Notes: generated from the letters alone by a model not told the origin. A DNA stretch of 64,000 nucleotides from Shimia sediminis (GCF_003990645.1 NZ_RYZK01000003.1:352787-416786), one strand, 5' to 3'; shown: positions 27,851 to 37,590, numbered from the stretch's first letter. A program made the numbers and translations.

Positions 27851-27900
27851 AGCACGCTGCGGATTTCTGGGGTTTTTCGTGAACTGCACGGTTTTCTCCA

Positions 27901-27996
27901 AGGTGTACAACTTGGAGAGTCCCCTCAAAAAAAGTTGTACAAAATGGAGAGTGGCCCCAAAATTTGTTGTACAAATTGGTCATTTCTCCAAAAATC
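27901..27996 (+). promoter_or_regulatory. Three phased TTGTACAA sites, 32-bp tandem units
   Basis: The palindrome TGTACA occurs with centres at 27906.5, 27938.5 and 27970.5, exactly 32 bases apart; the second and third are full TTGTACAA. The flanks also repeat (TGGAGAGT and CCCC after the first two). The array lies 70-160 bases before the EamA gene. Spacing of about three helical turns places all sites on one face of DNA, which suits a cooperative operator. The cognate regulator is not evident. Confidence 0.65.
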
Positions 27997-28062
27997 GCCC
28001 TTTGCGACGCCGCTGTCGTGAATGGGCCAGATCGTGTTCCGAAACCTGTTTCAACTGCTCAC

Positions 28063-29034
28063 ATGACCTCAAAATCCACCATGACGCCCGGCATGCTCGG
28101 TGCCATTTCGGCGCTTGCCGCGACCTTTTTTTTCTCGCTCAACGACTCGTCGATCAAATTCCTCTCTTCCGGATACGCGCTGCACCAGATCGTCCTGATC
28201 CGCTCTTTGGTGGCGCTGATCCTGCTTTTGGTGGTGATTGTGCCGCTGGATGGTGGCTTCAAAGTGCTGCGCACCCAGCGCCTTGGAATGCACCTAATAC
28301 GCGGATTTTGCGTGGTTTTTGCCAATATGACCTTCTTTCTCGGCCTCTCGGTTCTGCCCTTGGCCGACACCGTGGCGGTGTTCTTTGTCTCGCCCCTGAT
28401 CATCACCTCGCTCTCGGTTCTGATCCTCAAGGAACAGGTTGGCCCGCGCCGCTGGATTGCCGTTGGCGCCGGGCTGATCGGGGTGCTCATCATGGTGCGC
28501 CCCGGCACGGAAAGCTTCCGCGTCGCGCTGTTCCTGCCGATCATAGCGGCCTTTGCCTATGCCTTTCTGCACATCCTCACCCGCAAGATCGGCAACACCG
28601 AAAGTGCCGCGACCATGTCGGTCTACATCCAGATAACTTTCATTGTTGTCAGTGGGTTAGTGGGTCTGTTCCTGGGCCACGGACACTACGCAGGGCAGGG
28701 GGATCCGATGTTCGAATTCCTTCTGCGCGGCTGGAGCTGGCCTGCTGAAACCCGCGACCTGGGCATCCTCTTTCTGCTTGGTCTCTCCAGCGCTTTGGGC
28801 GGGTTCTTCATCTCTCAGGCCTACCGCCTGGCCGAGGCCAGCGTCATCGCCCCGCTTGAGTACACCGCCATGCCCATGGCGATCTTTTTCGGGGTGGTGA
28901 TCTTTGGCGAATGGCCCGAACCGCTGTCGTGGCTCGGCATGTCGCTGATCATCGGCGCGGGGCTCTTCATCTTCTGGCGCGAAAGCATAAAAGGCCGCCC
29001 CAAAGGGGTGGCGCGCCCGCGCACCCGCCGCTAG
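28063..29034 (+). CDS. EamA-family (DMT) transporter
   Basis: 323 residues with ten predicted membrane helices in two EamA repeats (LAATFFFSLNDSSIKFL and FAYAFLHILTRKIG as repeat starts). Such proteins usually export small metabolites. The N-terminal start is uncertain: ATG 28063 or 28081, neither with a clear ribosome site; the frame opens at 27964 inside the TTGTACAA array, which is unlikely. It is followed after ten bases by the HAD gene on the same strand. Confidence 0.82.
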   Translation: MTSKSTMTPGMLGAISALAATFFFSLNDSSIKFLSSGYALHQIVLIRSLVALILLLVVIVPLDGGFKVLRTQRLGMHLIRGFCVVFANMTFFLGLSVLPLADTVAVFFVSPLIITSLSVLILKEQVGPRRWIAVGAGLIGVLIMVRPGTESFRVALFLPIIAAFAYAFLHILTRKIGNTESAATMSVYIQITFIVVSGLVGLFLGHGHYAGQGDPMFEFLLRGWSWPAETRDLGILFLLGLSSALGGFFISQAYRLAEASVIAPLEYTAMPMAIFFGVVIFGEWPEPLSWLGMSLIIGAGLFIFWRESIKGRPKGVARPRTRR

Positions 29035-29043
29035 GGTTTCCGC

Positions 29044-29664
29044 ATGACAATTGAAGCCGTGATTTTCGACATCGGCAACGTGCTGATCCGCTGGAGACCC
29101 GAGGCGTTTTATGACCGTATCATCGGTCAGGAACGGCGCGAGGCCTTCTTTGCCCAGGTGCCATTACATGAGCAACATCAAAGGGTTGATCAGGGCGAAG
29201 CCCTGCGCGACGTGATGTATCCACTGGCCGAGAAGTACCCCGACTGGCGCGCAGAAATCCGTATGTGGCACGACAATTGGAACGACCTCGCCGCGCCGGA
29301 TATCCCCCATTCCGTGCGCCTGCTCGAGGCCCTGAAGACGCGTAAAATCCCGGTGTTCACGCTGACCAATTTTGGTCATGACAACTTTCCCCTGTCGCAG
29401 CGGGCCTATCCCTTTCTGACCCTGTTCGACCGCGAATATGTCTCGGGCCGCCTGAAACTGATAAAACCCGATCCCGCCATCTACGCCCATGTCGAACAGG
29501 ACTGCGGCCTTGCCCCGCACACCCTGTTGTTCGCCGACGACCGCCCCGAAAACATCGACGCCGCCGCCGCCCGCGGCTGGCAAACCCACCTGTTCGACCA
29601 CCCCCAAGGCTGGGCTGACCGCCTCGTCGCCGAAGGTCTCCTGACAGAAGAGGACGCAAAATGA
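29044..29664 (+). CDS. HAD-family hydrolase
   Basis: 206 residues with the subfamily IA layout: motif I FDIGNVL (Asp9), motif II TLTNFG, motif III lysine in KLIKPDP and motif IV LFADDRPENI. The DxGN form of motif I occurs in sugar-phosphatases of the YihX type and haloacid dehalogenase relatives. It overlaps the cyclodeaminase gene by ATGA and so belongs to a coupled set 29044-31489. Substrate unknown. Confidence 0.87.
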   Translation: MTIEAVIFDIGNVLIRWRPEAFYDRIIGQERREAFFAQVPLHEQHQRVDQGEALRDVMYPLAEKYPDWRAEIRMWHDNWNDLAAPDIPHSVRLLEALKTRKIPVFTLTNFGHDNFPLSQRAYPFLTLFDREYVSGRLKLIKPDPAIYAHVEQDCGLAPHTLLFADDRPENIDAAAARGWQTHLFDHPQGWADRLVAEGLLTEEDAK

Positions 29665-30572
29665 CCACGATCATCGACTTTGAATCCGGTGAAAAATCCC
29701 TCGACTGGCTGGGTCTCACAGACGCGATCGAGGCCGGTCACAATCTGCCCAAGGCCGAAATCTCCGACAGCTTTCTCTATCGGGGCAAGGACACGCTGCT
29801 GCAACGGCAGGCTTGGGTCGATGGCCTTGGAATCGCAGTGAAATCTGCCACTGTCTTCCCCGACAACCCGGCCAATGATATCCCCATGATCCATGGTGCC
29901 GTGACCCTGTTTGACGACGCCACCGGCATCCTTTCGGCGCTGATCGACTTTCACCTCGTCACCAAGTGGAAAACCGCCGGGGACAGCCTGTTGGCGGCGC
30001 GCAAACTGGCGCGTCCTGACAGCCGCGAAATCCTGATCGTCGGCGCGGGCACAGTGGGGCGCAACCTGCACGCCGCCTATTCCAGCGCCTTTCCGGATGC
30101 GCGCTTTACCGTCTGGAACCGCAGCCCCGGCAACGCCGAGAAAATGGCCGCCGAGACCCCCGGCCTGCGCGTGGCCACCGACCTCGAAGCCGCCGTGGCG
30201 CAGGCCGACATCGTCACATCTGCCACCATGTCCACCGACCCCGTTTTGCGCGGCGAGTGGTTCCGCCCCGGCCAGCACATCGACCTGATCGGCGCCTATC
30301 GCCCGGACATGCGCGAGGCCGACGACACCGCCCTGCAACGGGCGCGCATCTTTGTCGACAGTTTCGACACCACGGTCGCGCATATCGGTGAGATTAAAAC
30401 ACCTTTGGAACAAGGGGTTATCAGCCGCGAGGACGTCCTGGCCGACTACTATCAGATCGACCGGTTCCAGCGTCACTCTGACGATGAGATCACCCTGTTC
30501 AAGAACGGCGGCGGCGCGCATCTCGACCTGATGACCAGCCGCTTCATCCTTGATCGGTTCCAAGGCTCATGA
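29661..30572 (+). CDS. Ornithine cyclodeaminase/mu-crystallin family protein
   Basis: 303 residues. The Rossmann site is ILIVGAGTVGRNLHAAY near residue 115, followed by FTVWNRSPGNAEKMA and the family's VTSATMSTDPVL. Members reduce or deaminate small amino or imino acids (ornithine, alanine, proline imines). The coupling by ATGA to both a HAD phosphatase and an alpha/beta hydrolase is unusual and suggests a dedicated small-molecule pathway. The name does not prove ornithine as substrate. Confidence 0.87.
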   Translation: MTTIIDFESGEKSLDWLGLTDAIEAGHNLPKAEISDSFLYRGKDTLLQRQAWVDGLGIAVKSATVFPDNPANDIPMIHGAVTLFDDATGILSALIDFHLVTKWKTAGDSLLAARKLARPDSREILIVGAGTVGRNLHAAYSSAFPDARFTVWNRSPGNAEKMAAETPGLRVATDLEAAVAQADIVTSATMSTDPVLRGEWFRPGQHIDLIGAYRPDMREADDTALQRARIFVDSFDTTVAHIGEIKTPLEQGVISREDVLADYYQIDRFQRHSDDEITLFKNGGGAHLDLMTSRFILDRFQGS

Positions 30573-31489
30573 GCCTCCTACGTTGGGGTCTGGCCGCCGT
30601 CGCAGCGATGCCGATTGTGCAGGAAGGCCTGCGCAAACCGGTGTCTCAGCGACCCGTCAGCGACCCCGAAAGCCGCTTTGCCGATCTTGCGCAGGGCCGC
30701 GTTCACTATCGCTGGCATGGCCCCTCAGAGGGGCCCGTCGCCCTGTGTATCCACGGCCTCACCACGCCTTCATATGTCTGGGATGGCCTGATTCCGTACC
30801 TCGTGACCAAGGGCTTTCGCGTCCTCAGCCTCGACCTCTACGGGCGCGGTCTGTCCGCACGACCCCGTGGCCTGCAAGACGATGCATTCTACGACAGGCT
30901 TCTGACAGATATCCTGCAAGATCAAGGCATTACAGACCCCGTCACCCTGTTCGGCAATTCCATGGGATCGGCAATTTCCACGGCTTTTGCCGCCAGGCAT
31001 CCGGCCCGTATCCGACAGGTTGTGCTATGCGTGCCTGCGGGTATGGGTCATGATCTGGGTCTTGGTGCCAAGGTGACACAAAAGCTGCCCGTTCTCGGCG
31101 ATTGGCTGTTCCACCTGATGTACCCCCGCACCCTGAAACAGGGCAGTCAGGCCGAAGCCCACCTGCCAACCAGCGTGCCCGACATCACCAGGCGCCAGCC
31201 CGAAGAGTTGCGCTATCGTGGTTTTCTGCGGTCCGTCCTGTCGTCACTTCGCGGCGTGCTGGCAACCCCGCGCGAGGCCGACCACCGCAAGCTGCAAGGC
31301 CAGGGCATCCCGGTTCTCGCGCTGTGGGGTGGGGCGGATGACATCATCCCCATCGCCTGTAAAAACAGGCTGTCGGCATGGAATCCCGACGCCACTCACA
31401 TCGTGATTGAGGATGCCGGGCATGGGCTGATCTACACCCACACCGACACCCTGTGGGACCAGCTCGAACCACGGCTTTTGATGGATTAA
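30569..31489 (+). CDS. Alpha/beta hydrolase
   Basis: 306 residues. Oxyanion-hole motif CIHGLTTPSYVWDGL, nucleophile serine in LFGNSMGSAIST, likely acid D in LWGGADDIIP and histidine in EDAGHGLIYTH. These form a complete catalytic triad. The N-terminal 25 residues are mildly hydrophobic and might be a signal or anchor. It overlaps the cyclodeaminase gene (ATGA), and its stop overlaps that of the convergent MFS gene (TTAA). Substrate unknown. Confidence 0.85.
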   Translation: MSLLRWGLAAVAAMPIVQEGLRKPVSQRPVSDPESRFADLAQGRVHYRWHGPSEGPVALCIHGLTTPSYVWDGLIPYLVTKGFRVLSLDLYGRGLSARPRGLQDDAFYDRLLTDILQDQGITDPVTLFGNSMGSAISTAFAARHPARIRQVVLCVPAGMGHDLGLGAKVTQKLPVLGDWLFHLMYPRTLKQGSQAEAHLPTSVPDITRRQPEELRYRGFLRSVLSSLRGVLATPREADHRKLQGQGIPVLALWGGADDIIPIACKNRLSAWNPDATHIVIEDAGHGLIYTHTDTLWDQLEPRLLMD

Positions 31490-32721
31490 GCCGTCGCGGC
31501 CCGCAATGGTTTTTCCCGGATCGGCAGGTGCACAATTGCGCTAAACGCGCCAACCCCCACACCAATCCACCACACCAGCGTGTAGTCGCCAAAGGCGTCA
31601 TACATCCGCCCGCCCAACCAGACACCCAGAAAGCTGCCCAGCTGGTGGCTGAAAAACACGATGCCATACAGCGTGCCCATGTAGCGCAGGCCGTAGATAT
31701 AGGCGACAAGCCCACTGGTCAGCGGCACCGTTGCCAGCCACAGGGACCCCATGGCGATAGAGAACACAACTACGGTGGTCGGGGTGATCGGCATCAGGAT
31801 GAACACCGCACCAATGATGATCCGCAGCGTGTAAATGCCTGCCAGCAGGTATTTTTTCGAGTATCGCTTGCCCAGCCATCCTGCCAAAAGCGTGCCCACG
31901 ATGTTGGCCAGACCTATCAGCGAAATCGCAATCGCGCCCAGCTGCGAGGTTGTCGAAATCCCCACCGAGGCCAGCATTCCCGAAGGGTCCACCGCCGCGC
32001 ACATCTCGGTGATCATCGCCGGAAAATGCGCCGTGACAAAAGACAGCTGATAGCCACACGAGAAAAAGCCAAGGAAAATCAGCGTATAGGTCGGATCACG
32101 GAACGCGCGGCGCAGGATGGTGCCCATGCTCTCTTCCAGCTCCGCCTTGCTTGCCGCCGGGGCGCGCATGGCCGGCAACAGCAACAGCGTGGCCATGATC
32201 GCGGCGGCAAAAACCACAAAGGTCTCTTGCCAGCTCATGAACCCCAGCATCCACTCCGCGACAGGCGCGCCAAACACCTGCCCCCCAGAGCCCGCCGCCG
32301 TGACAATCGCCAGCGACATCGAGCGGTTCTCATCCGAGCTTGCCCGGCCCACCACGGCAAGGATCACGCCAAAGCCGGTGCCCGCGATGCCAAAGCCCAC
32401 CAGAACCTCGTAAAGCTGATGCGCCTCGGGCGTGACCGCAAAGGACGACAGCACCAGACCCGCAGCATAGACCAACGCCCCCAGCACGATCGCCTTGCGA
32501 TCCCCGATCTTCTCGGCAATCGCGCCAAAGATCGGTTGTCCAAAGCCCCAGGCAAGGTTCTGAATGGCAATCGCCATGGAAAACTCGGCCCGCAGCCAGC
32601 CGAACTCATCAGCGATTGGGATCTGGAACACGCCAAAGCTTGCCCGGATCGCAAAGGACACCAGGATGATGACGCAGCCGACGATCAACACCGGCGTAAA
32701 CAGGGACGTGCGCGTTTCCAT
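31486..32721 (-). CDS. MFS transporter (oxalate/formate- or monocarboxylate-antiporter-like)
   Basis: 411 residues with twelve hydrophobic segments and the MFS loop GAIAEKIGDRKAIVLG between helices 2 and 3; the second half has GWLGKRYSKKYLLAG. The start at 32721 (METRTSLF) is preferred because GAGGAGAG lies just upstream on the minus strand; the frame extends to 32805 without a ribosome site. Resemblance to oxalate/formate and monocarboxylate carriers is general. It is divergent from zapE. Confidence 0.83.
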   Translation of the reverse strand: METRTSLFTPVLIVGCVIILVSFAIRASFGVFQIPIADEFGWLRAEFSMAIAIQNLAWGFGQPIFGAIAEKIGDRKAIVLGALVYAAGLVLSSFAVTPEAHQLYEVLVGFGIAGTGFGVILAVVGRASSDENRSMSLAIVTAAGSGGQVFGAPVAEWMLGFMSWQETFVVFAAAIMATLLLLPAMRAPAASKAELEESMGTILRRAFRDPTYTLIFLGFFSCGYQLSFVTAHFPAMITEMCAAVDPSGMLASVGISTTSQLGAIAISLIGLANIVGTLLAGWLGKRYSKKYLLAGIYTLRIIIGAVFILMPITPTTVVVFSIAMGSLWLATVPLTSGLVAYIYGLRYMGTLYGIVFFSHQLGSFLGVWLGGRMYDAFGDYTLVWWIGVGVGAFSAIVHLPIREKPLRAATA

Positions 32722-32854
32722 GAAACTCTCCTCGTTCGCGCCGTACAGAATGCGTGGGCGTGCGAAAGGGGTCAATTCACCATTTGTGAAGCTATTCATC
32801 ATCATGCGTCATGTCTGCCTTTTCACCGCTTCCTGCATTCGCTAAGGGATGGAT

Positions 32855-33922
32855 ATGACGACCCTGCCCAAGATATACGCCGCCGCCGTGGCCTCTGGTG
32901 ATCTGCACCACGACGACGCGCAAGAGGCTGTGCTGCCCGAGTTTGAACGCATCCGCGCCGAGATAGACAAACCCGTCAAGAAAACCTGGTTCCGCAAAGC
33001 CACCCCTGACCCGGTGCAGGGGCTGTACCTCTGGGGCGGGGTGGGGCGCGGCAAATCCATGCTGATGGACCTTTTTGTCGACTCGCTCGCAGTGCCGGTG
33101 CGCCGCGTGCACTTTCATGCCTTCATGCAGGAAATCCATTCGGCAATGCACGAAGCCCGTCAACGCGGCGTCGAAGACGCGATCCAGCCCGTGGCGCAAT
33201 CCGTGGCCGAGTCCGTGCGGGTGCTGGCCTTTGACGAAATGCAGATCACCGACATCACCGATGCCATGATCGTGGGCCGCCTGTTCGAACAACTGTTCGA
33301 GGCGGGGGTTGTGGTGGTCACCACCTCCAACCGCGTGCCGGATGATCTCTACAAGGACGGTCTCAACCGCCAGCTTTTCCTGCCCTTCATCCGCCTCATC
33401 AAGGAACAGCTGCGGGTCTGGGAGCTGGTCAGCCCCAACGACTATCGCCAGAACCGCCTGCAGGGCAATCAGGTCTATTTCGTTCAGGCCGGCCACGAGG
33501 CCCGCGCCGATATCCTGTCCATCTGGAAAGACCTCACAGGCGGCGAAGCCGCGCCCCTCACGCTCACCGTCAAAGGTCGCGAGGTCGTCCTGCCCGCCTT
33601 TCGCAATGGTGTCGCCCGCGCCAGCTTTTTCGATCTCTGCGGCGCCATGCTGGGGCCGGGCGATTACCTCGCCATCGCCGATGCGGTCAAAGTGCTGGTG
33701 CTCGAAGACATCCCGCGCCTCTCGCGCCACAACTTCAACGAAGCCAAACGCTTTGTCACCCTGATCGACGCGCTTTACGAGGCCCGCGTGCGCCTGATCT
33801 GTTCCGCCGCGGCGGAGCCTGAGATGCTCTACGTCGAGGGCACCGGCACCTTTGAATTCGAACGCACCGCCAGCCGCCTGCGCGAGATGCAGTCCGACAC
33901 ATGGGGGCAGGACGCATCCTGA
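32855..33922 (+). CDS. zapE: AFG1-like ATPase, cell division protein ZapE
   Basis: 355 residues. P-loop GGVGRGKSMLMDLF near residue 58, HFHAFMQEIH, Walker B LAFDEMQITDI, and sensor VVTTSNRVPDDLYKDGLNR. All are hallmarks of ZapE/AFG1. In E. coli ZapE binds FtsZ and influences the division ring. Two ATG codons lie six bases apart; 32855 is chosen because AAGGGA precedes it by six bases while the first (32849) is too close to that ribosome site. Confidence 0.92.
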   Translation: MTTLPKIYAAAVASGDLHHDDAQEAVLPEFERIRAEIDKPVKKTWFRKATPDPVQGLYLWGGVGRGKSMLMDLFVDSLAVPVRRVHFHAFMQEIHSAMHEARQRGVEDAIQPVAQSVAESVRVLAFDEMQITDITDAMIVGRLFEQLFEAGVVVVTTSNRVPDDLYKDGLNRQLFLPFIRLIKEQLRVWELVSPNDYRQNRLQGNQVYFVQAGHEARADILSIWKDLTGGEAAPLTLTVKGREVVLPAFRNGVARASFFDLCGAMLGPGDYLAIADAVKVLVLEDIPRLSRHNFNEAKRFVTLIDALYEARVRLICSAAAEPEMLYVEGTGTFEFERTASRLREMQSDTWGQDAS

Positions 33923-33928
33923 GCCTTC

Positions 33929-33987
33929 TTTTGGCCAAAAATATCCTGGGGTGAATGGGCCGCAGGCCCAGAGGGGCAAGGCCCCTG
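33929..33987 (+). repeat. Intergenic hairpin repeat, copy 3
   Basis: TTTTGGCCAAAAATATCC, GGGGTGAATGGGCC, GCAGGCCCAGAGGGGC and GCCCCT follow as in copy 2 (18922-18983). GGGCC-GCA-GGCCC and GGGGC-AAG-GCCCC stems are intact. It follows the zapE stop by six bases. Confidence 0.78.
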
Positions 33988-34132
33988 AAAACCCAAACCG
34001 CACAAATTGTTAGGGGGGCGCCCCTGCACCCCCCTTTTTGCCTGCCTGCCTGTCCCGTCGTGCCTGCCATGATCCCCCGTTTCATTGCTTCTGCTTCGCA
34101 GGGGGACCGAATTTTTTTGACTATAGGCCCGG

Positions 34133-34178
34133 TGATTCGAATCAGTCAATGGGGGGTGATTCGCAGAAATGCGAATCA
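34133..34178. promoter_or_regulatory. GATTC-rich palindromes between zapE and folC
   Basis: TGATTCGAATCA (34133-34144) is a perfect palindrome, followed by TGATTCGC-AGAAAT-GCGAATCA (34157-34178), an eight-pair hairpin. A T-rich run follows at 34192-34201. Located between convergent zapE and folC stops, the hairpin may work as a terminator for zapE; a repeat function is also possible. Confidence 0.5.
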
Positions 34179-34219
34179 TTTGATTTGATTCGGTTTTTTC
34201 TTTGCGGCGGGCGGGTTTA

Positions 34220-35494
34220 TCAGCCGTTTTCGCGCAGGATGACCCCGGCCAGGTAAAGCGAGCCGCAAATCAGCACCCGCGCCGTGGGGTCCTTTGCCAC
34301 GATCTCGGCCAGTGCCTCAGCAACCGATGCGGCAGACCGCGCCACCATGCCGACAGCCTTGGCCGCAGCCTCGGTCTCATCGGCGGGCAGGGTGTTGGCC
34401 TCGCCCGGAATGGACACCGCCGTCAGGCTCGCTGCCTGCGCCGCCAAGGGGCGCAGATAGCCCGAGATGTCCTTGGTGTTGAGCATGCCGCAAATCAGAT
34501 GCGTCGGGCGCTTCGGCAAATCGGCCAGCACCTTGGCCAATGCCTCACCGGCGGCCGCGTTATGCCCGCCGTCCAGCCACAGTTCGACCTCTGGCGCGGC
34601 CTCAACCAGCGGCCCTTGTCGCAGGCGTTGCATCCGTGCGGGCCATTCGGCGTTCGTCATCGCCGCTTCACAGGCCGCCTCATCCGCGCCCAGATACCGC
34701 AGGCCCGCAATCGCTGCGCCCGCATTCAGGATCTGGTGATCCCCGCGCAGGGCGGGCAAGGGCAGATCCAGCAGCCCGTTGTCATCCTGAAACACCAGCC
34801 GCCCGCGTTCTGTCGAGACGTGCCAGTGCTGACCGTACACCAACAGCGGCGCACCCAGACGCATGGCTGTGGCTTCGATCACCTCCAGCGCCTCGTCCTG
34901 CTGGGGACCAACGACACAAGGCACGCCCCGCTTGATGATCCCGGCCTTTTCGCCTGCGATCTTGGCCAGCGTGTTGCCCAGGAATTGCTCATGGTCGATG
35001 GACACCGGCGTGATGATGGTCAGCGCGGGGGTGTCGATCACATTGGTTGCGTCCAGACGACCCCCCAAACCCACCTCAAGCAGCGTGTAATCCGCCGGGG
35101 TCCGCGCAAAGGCCAAGAGGGCCGCGCAGGTGGTGATCTCGAAATAGGTGATGTCGATGCCGCCGTTCTTGGCATAGCACTCGTCCAGGATCTCGGTCAG
35201 GTGATCCTCCGAGATCAGCGCGCCGGCCAGGCGGATACGTTCGTGAAACCGCGCCAAATGCGGGCTTGTATAGGCGTGCACCGACATGCCCATACCTTCC
35301 AGACCGGCGCGGATCATCGACTGGGTCGAGCCCTTGCCATTGGTCCCGGCGATATGGATCACCGGCGGCAGCTGCTCTTGCGGGTTGTCCAACGCCGCGA
35401 GCAGGCGCCAGACACGGTCCAGCGTCAGGTCGATGATCTTCGGGTGCAGCGCCATCATCCGCTCGAGGATGGCGTCCGAGCCTTGCGCGCTCAC
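34220..35494 (-). CDS. folC: Bifunctional folylpolyglutamate/dihydrofolate synthase
   Basis: 424 residues of the Mur-ligase family. P-loop [14 protein letters not shown] near residue 49, then [26 protein letters not shown] with the conserved His and Lys, and [15 protein letters not shown] in the C-terminal domain. It adds glutamate to dihydropteroate and folates. The start is GTG, overlapping the accD stop as GTGA, so translation is coupled. It is the third gene of a CPBP-accD-folC unit on the minus strand, and the accD-folC order is conserved in proteobacteria. Confidence 0.93.
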   Translation of the reverse strand: MSAQGSDAILERMMALHPKIIDLTLDRVWRLLAALDNPQEQLPPVIHIAGTNGKGSTQSMIRAGLEGMGMSVHAYTSPHLARFHERIRLAGALISEDHLTEILDECYAKNGGIDITYFEITTCAALLAFARTPADYTLLEVGLGGRLDATNVIDTPALTIITPVSIDHEQFLGNTLAKIAGEKAGIIKRGVPCVVGPQQDEALEVIEATAMRLGAPLLVYGQHWHVSTERGRLVFQDDNGLLDLPLPALRGDHQILNAGAAIAGLRYLGADEAACEAAMTNAEWPARMQRLRQGPLVEAAPEVELWLDGGHNAAAGEALAKVLADLPKRPTHLICGMLNTKDISGYLRPLAAQAASLTAVSIPGEANTLPADETEAAAKAVGMVARSAASVAEALAEIVAKDPTARVLICGSLYLAGVILRENG

Positions 35495-36435
35495 TTTTTG
35501 TCGTCCGCCTCTGGGGTGTCCGGTTTGGCCTCGGCCTCGGCCTTTTCGACCGCCTCGGGCGATGGCAGGTCGCCTTTCACCGCGGGTGGCAGTCCCAACA
35601 GCATACGCGTGATGGTGATCAGCTCGTCGCGCATTTCGGTGCGTGGGGTCACGCGATCCAGCATGCCGTGATCCAGCAGATACTCGGCCCGCTGGAAGCC
35701 TTCGGGCAGCTTCTCGCGGATGGTCTGTTCAATGACACGCGGCCCGGCAAAGCAGATCAGCGCATTGGGTTCCGAAATATGCACATCCCCCAGCATCGCA
35801 TAGGACGCGGTGACCCCACCCGTGGTCGGGTGCGTCAGCACGACGATATAGGGCAGCCCGGCCTCTTTCAGCATCTGCACGGCCACGGTGGTGCGGGGCA
35901 TCTGCATCAGCGACAGGATGCCCTCCTGCATGCGCGCGCCGCCGGCGGCGGAAAACAGAATCAGTGGGCGTTTCAGCGCAACAGCACGTTCCGCCGCAGC
36001 AATGATGGCGTTGCCGACATACATGCCCATCGAGCCGCCCATGAACGAGAAATCCTGGCAGGCGGCAACAATCGGCGTGCGGCCAATTTCACCCTCGGCC
36101 ACCAGCATGGCTTCTTTTTCGCCGGTCTTCTTCTGCGCGGCCTTCATGCGTTCAGGGTATTTTTTCTGATCGCGGAAATGCAGCGGGTCGGCGGTTGGCG
36201 CAGGCACTGCGACCTCGGTGAAAATGCCGCCGTCAAACAGGGCACTGAACCGGTCGCGGGCGGTGATCGCCATGTGATGCCCGCATTGGGTACAGACGTT
36301 CAGATTGCTCGACAATTCGCGGTGAAACAGCATCGTGCCGCATTCATCGCATTTTGACCACAGGTTGTCCGGCGTTTCCCGACGCGAAAAGATCGAGTTG
36401 ATCCGGGGGCGGACATAGTTGGTGATCCAGTTCAT
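35491..36435 (-). CDS. accD: Acetyl-CoA carboxylase carboxyltransferase subunit beta
   Basis: 314 residues. The zinc ribbon is visible at the N-terminus (CDEC and CTQC), followed by the carboxyltransferase domain with [18 protein letters not shown] and [11 protein letters not shown]. With AccA it transfers carboxyl groups to acetyl-CoA for fatty-acid synthesis. ATG 36435 is used, with AGAAGGA upstream; a TTG six bases earlier is ignored. The last 35 residues are acidic and low-complexity ([11 protein letters not shown]), as in other Rhodobacteraceae. Confidence 0.94.
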   Translation of the reverse strand: MNWITNYVRPRINSIFSRRETPDNLWSKCDECGTMLFHRELSSNLNVCTQCGHHMAITARDRFSALFDGGIFTEVAVPAPTADPLHFRDQKKYPERMKAAQKKTGEKEAMLVAEGEIGRTPIVAACQDFSFMGGSMGMYVGNAIIAAAERAVALKRPLILFSAAGGARMQEGILSLMQMPRTTVAVQMLKEAGLPYIVVLTHPTTGGVTASYAMLGDVHISEPNALICFAGPRVIEQTIREKLPEGFQRAEYLLDHGMLDRVTPRTEMRDELITITRMLLGLPPAVKGDLPSPEAVEKAEAEAKPDTPEADDKK

Positions 36436-36509
36436 GCACAATCCTTCTCATGTCTGGTCCGTTACAGAACGGCTTGACGTCAGATAAGACGCAACGTCAG
36501 AAAATGCAA

Positions 36510-37391
36510 TCAGCGGCGTATCGCAATTCGCGCTGTCAGCCAGCAACACAGCACCATCAGCGCCTCCAACGGCAACACCGCGCGCATCATCTCGGTATCC
36601 TGCGGTCCGAAGGGCACGACATACAGCGCAAGACCGTCCCAGTAGCCTTGGGTCGAGGTGATCATCATGGCGCTCACGTTGTTGACCAGATGCAGGGCAA
36701 TGGCGGGGCCCAGATTGCCTGCACGCGCCGTCAGATCCGCCGCGGCCAGCCCGAACCCGACTGACCAGATCGCCAGCATCAGCGCGTTGGGGCCAAAGGT
36801 CTGCGGGTCGTAATGCAAAGCGCCGAACAGCAGCGATGGCAGCAGCATCCAGATCAAAGGAGAATTGACGCGCGCCGCCAACTGGCTTTGCAGATAGCCG
36901 CGAAACAACAGCTCTTCGGTGGACACCTGCAACAGGACCAGCGCCAGGGACAGTGGCACCAGAACCAGCCAGTTGCTGAAACCCATGTTGGGTTCCGGAT
37001 CGAGAAACCCCCTGGCCGGCAGCAGGGACACCACCACAAAAAGCACCACCAACGGACGCAGCACCCGACGAAAATCCAGTTGCAGCATGATGCGCGGCCC
37101 CAACAGGGTTCGCAGGCTGCGCTCGTGCACCATCCGCAACACAACCGCCAAGACCACCAGCAAAGGCAGGAAGTTGCCCAGCATGATCCACAGCGCACGC
37201 GGCGTTGTGCCTTCAAACAGCTCTGGCAGGATGTCGGGCCAATCCGGCAATTGCTGCAGCAACCGGTAATAGATCAGGTTCAGCATCAGGAACCCTGCCA
37301 CGATCAGGCCAATGCCCGCGGCCAGACGTCCCAGCCCGGCGGTCGGGCGTGCAGGGGCGACAAGAACTTCGTGCAATCGATACCGGCTCAT
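36510..37391 (-). CDS. CPBP-family intramembrane glutamic endopeptidase
   Basis: 293 residues, about eight membrane helices. The Abi/CAAX protease motifs are present: EELLFRG (Glu-Glu-x3-Arg), then FGALHYDP and HLVNNVS, providing the conserved His and Asn. The start at 37391 (MSRYRLHEV) is chosen by domain extent; GGAGG lies only one base upstream of it, so the start is not secure. It precedes accD by 74 bases on the same strand. Natural substrates of this bacterial family are mostly unknown. Confidence 0.85.
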   Translation of the reverse strand: MSRYRLHEVLVAPARPTAGLGRLAAGIGLIVAGFLMLNLIYYRLLQQLPDWPDILPELFEGTTPRALWIMLGNFLPLLVVLAVVLRMVHERSLRTLLGPRIMLQLDFRRVLRPLVVLFVVVSLLPARGFLDPEPNMGFSNWLVLVPLSLALVLLQVSTEELLFRGYLQSQLAARVNSPLIWMLLPSLLFGALHYDPQTFGPNALMLAIWSVGFGLAAADLTARAGNLGPAIALHLVNNVSAMMITSTQGYWDGLALYVVPFGPQDTEMMRAVLPLEALMVLCCWLTARIAIRR

Positions 37392-37548
37392 GCCTCCGGC
37401 TTGCCCGTTTTTTGCGCCACCGGCAAGGGGACAGACGCAGTACGGGCAAGTGATTGCAACGATTTGAATAAAATGCTCTGCAACTACGATTGCCTGTTTG
37501 TTTCGCGCAAACCAATCCGGTACATAATGGAAAACGCGGCAGGGCATT

Positions 37549-37565
37549 GTTTCCGAATTGGAAAC
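37549..37565. promoter_or_regulatory. GTTTCC-N5-GGAAAC dyad
   Basis: A perfect six-base inverted repeat with five-base spacer (GAATT), 26 bases before the ATG at 37591. The position suits an operator or a strong promoter-proximal element for the following two-gene unit; no cognate regulator is adjacent. Confidence 0.5.
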
Positions 37566-37590
37566 GTGAGCGCAGTGGAGAAGAGTGTGT

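Noticed and set aside
31453-32901. Long plus-strand open frame over the MFS gene
   Set aside because: His/Arg-rich composition typical of antisense GC-rich DNA; the minus strand encodes a clear twelve-helix carrier.
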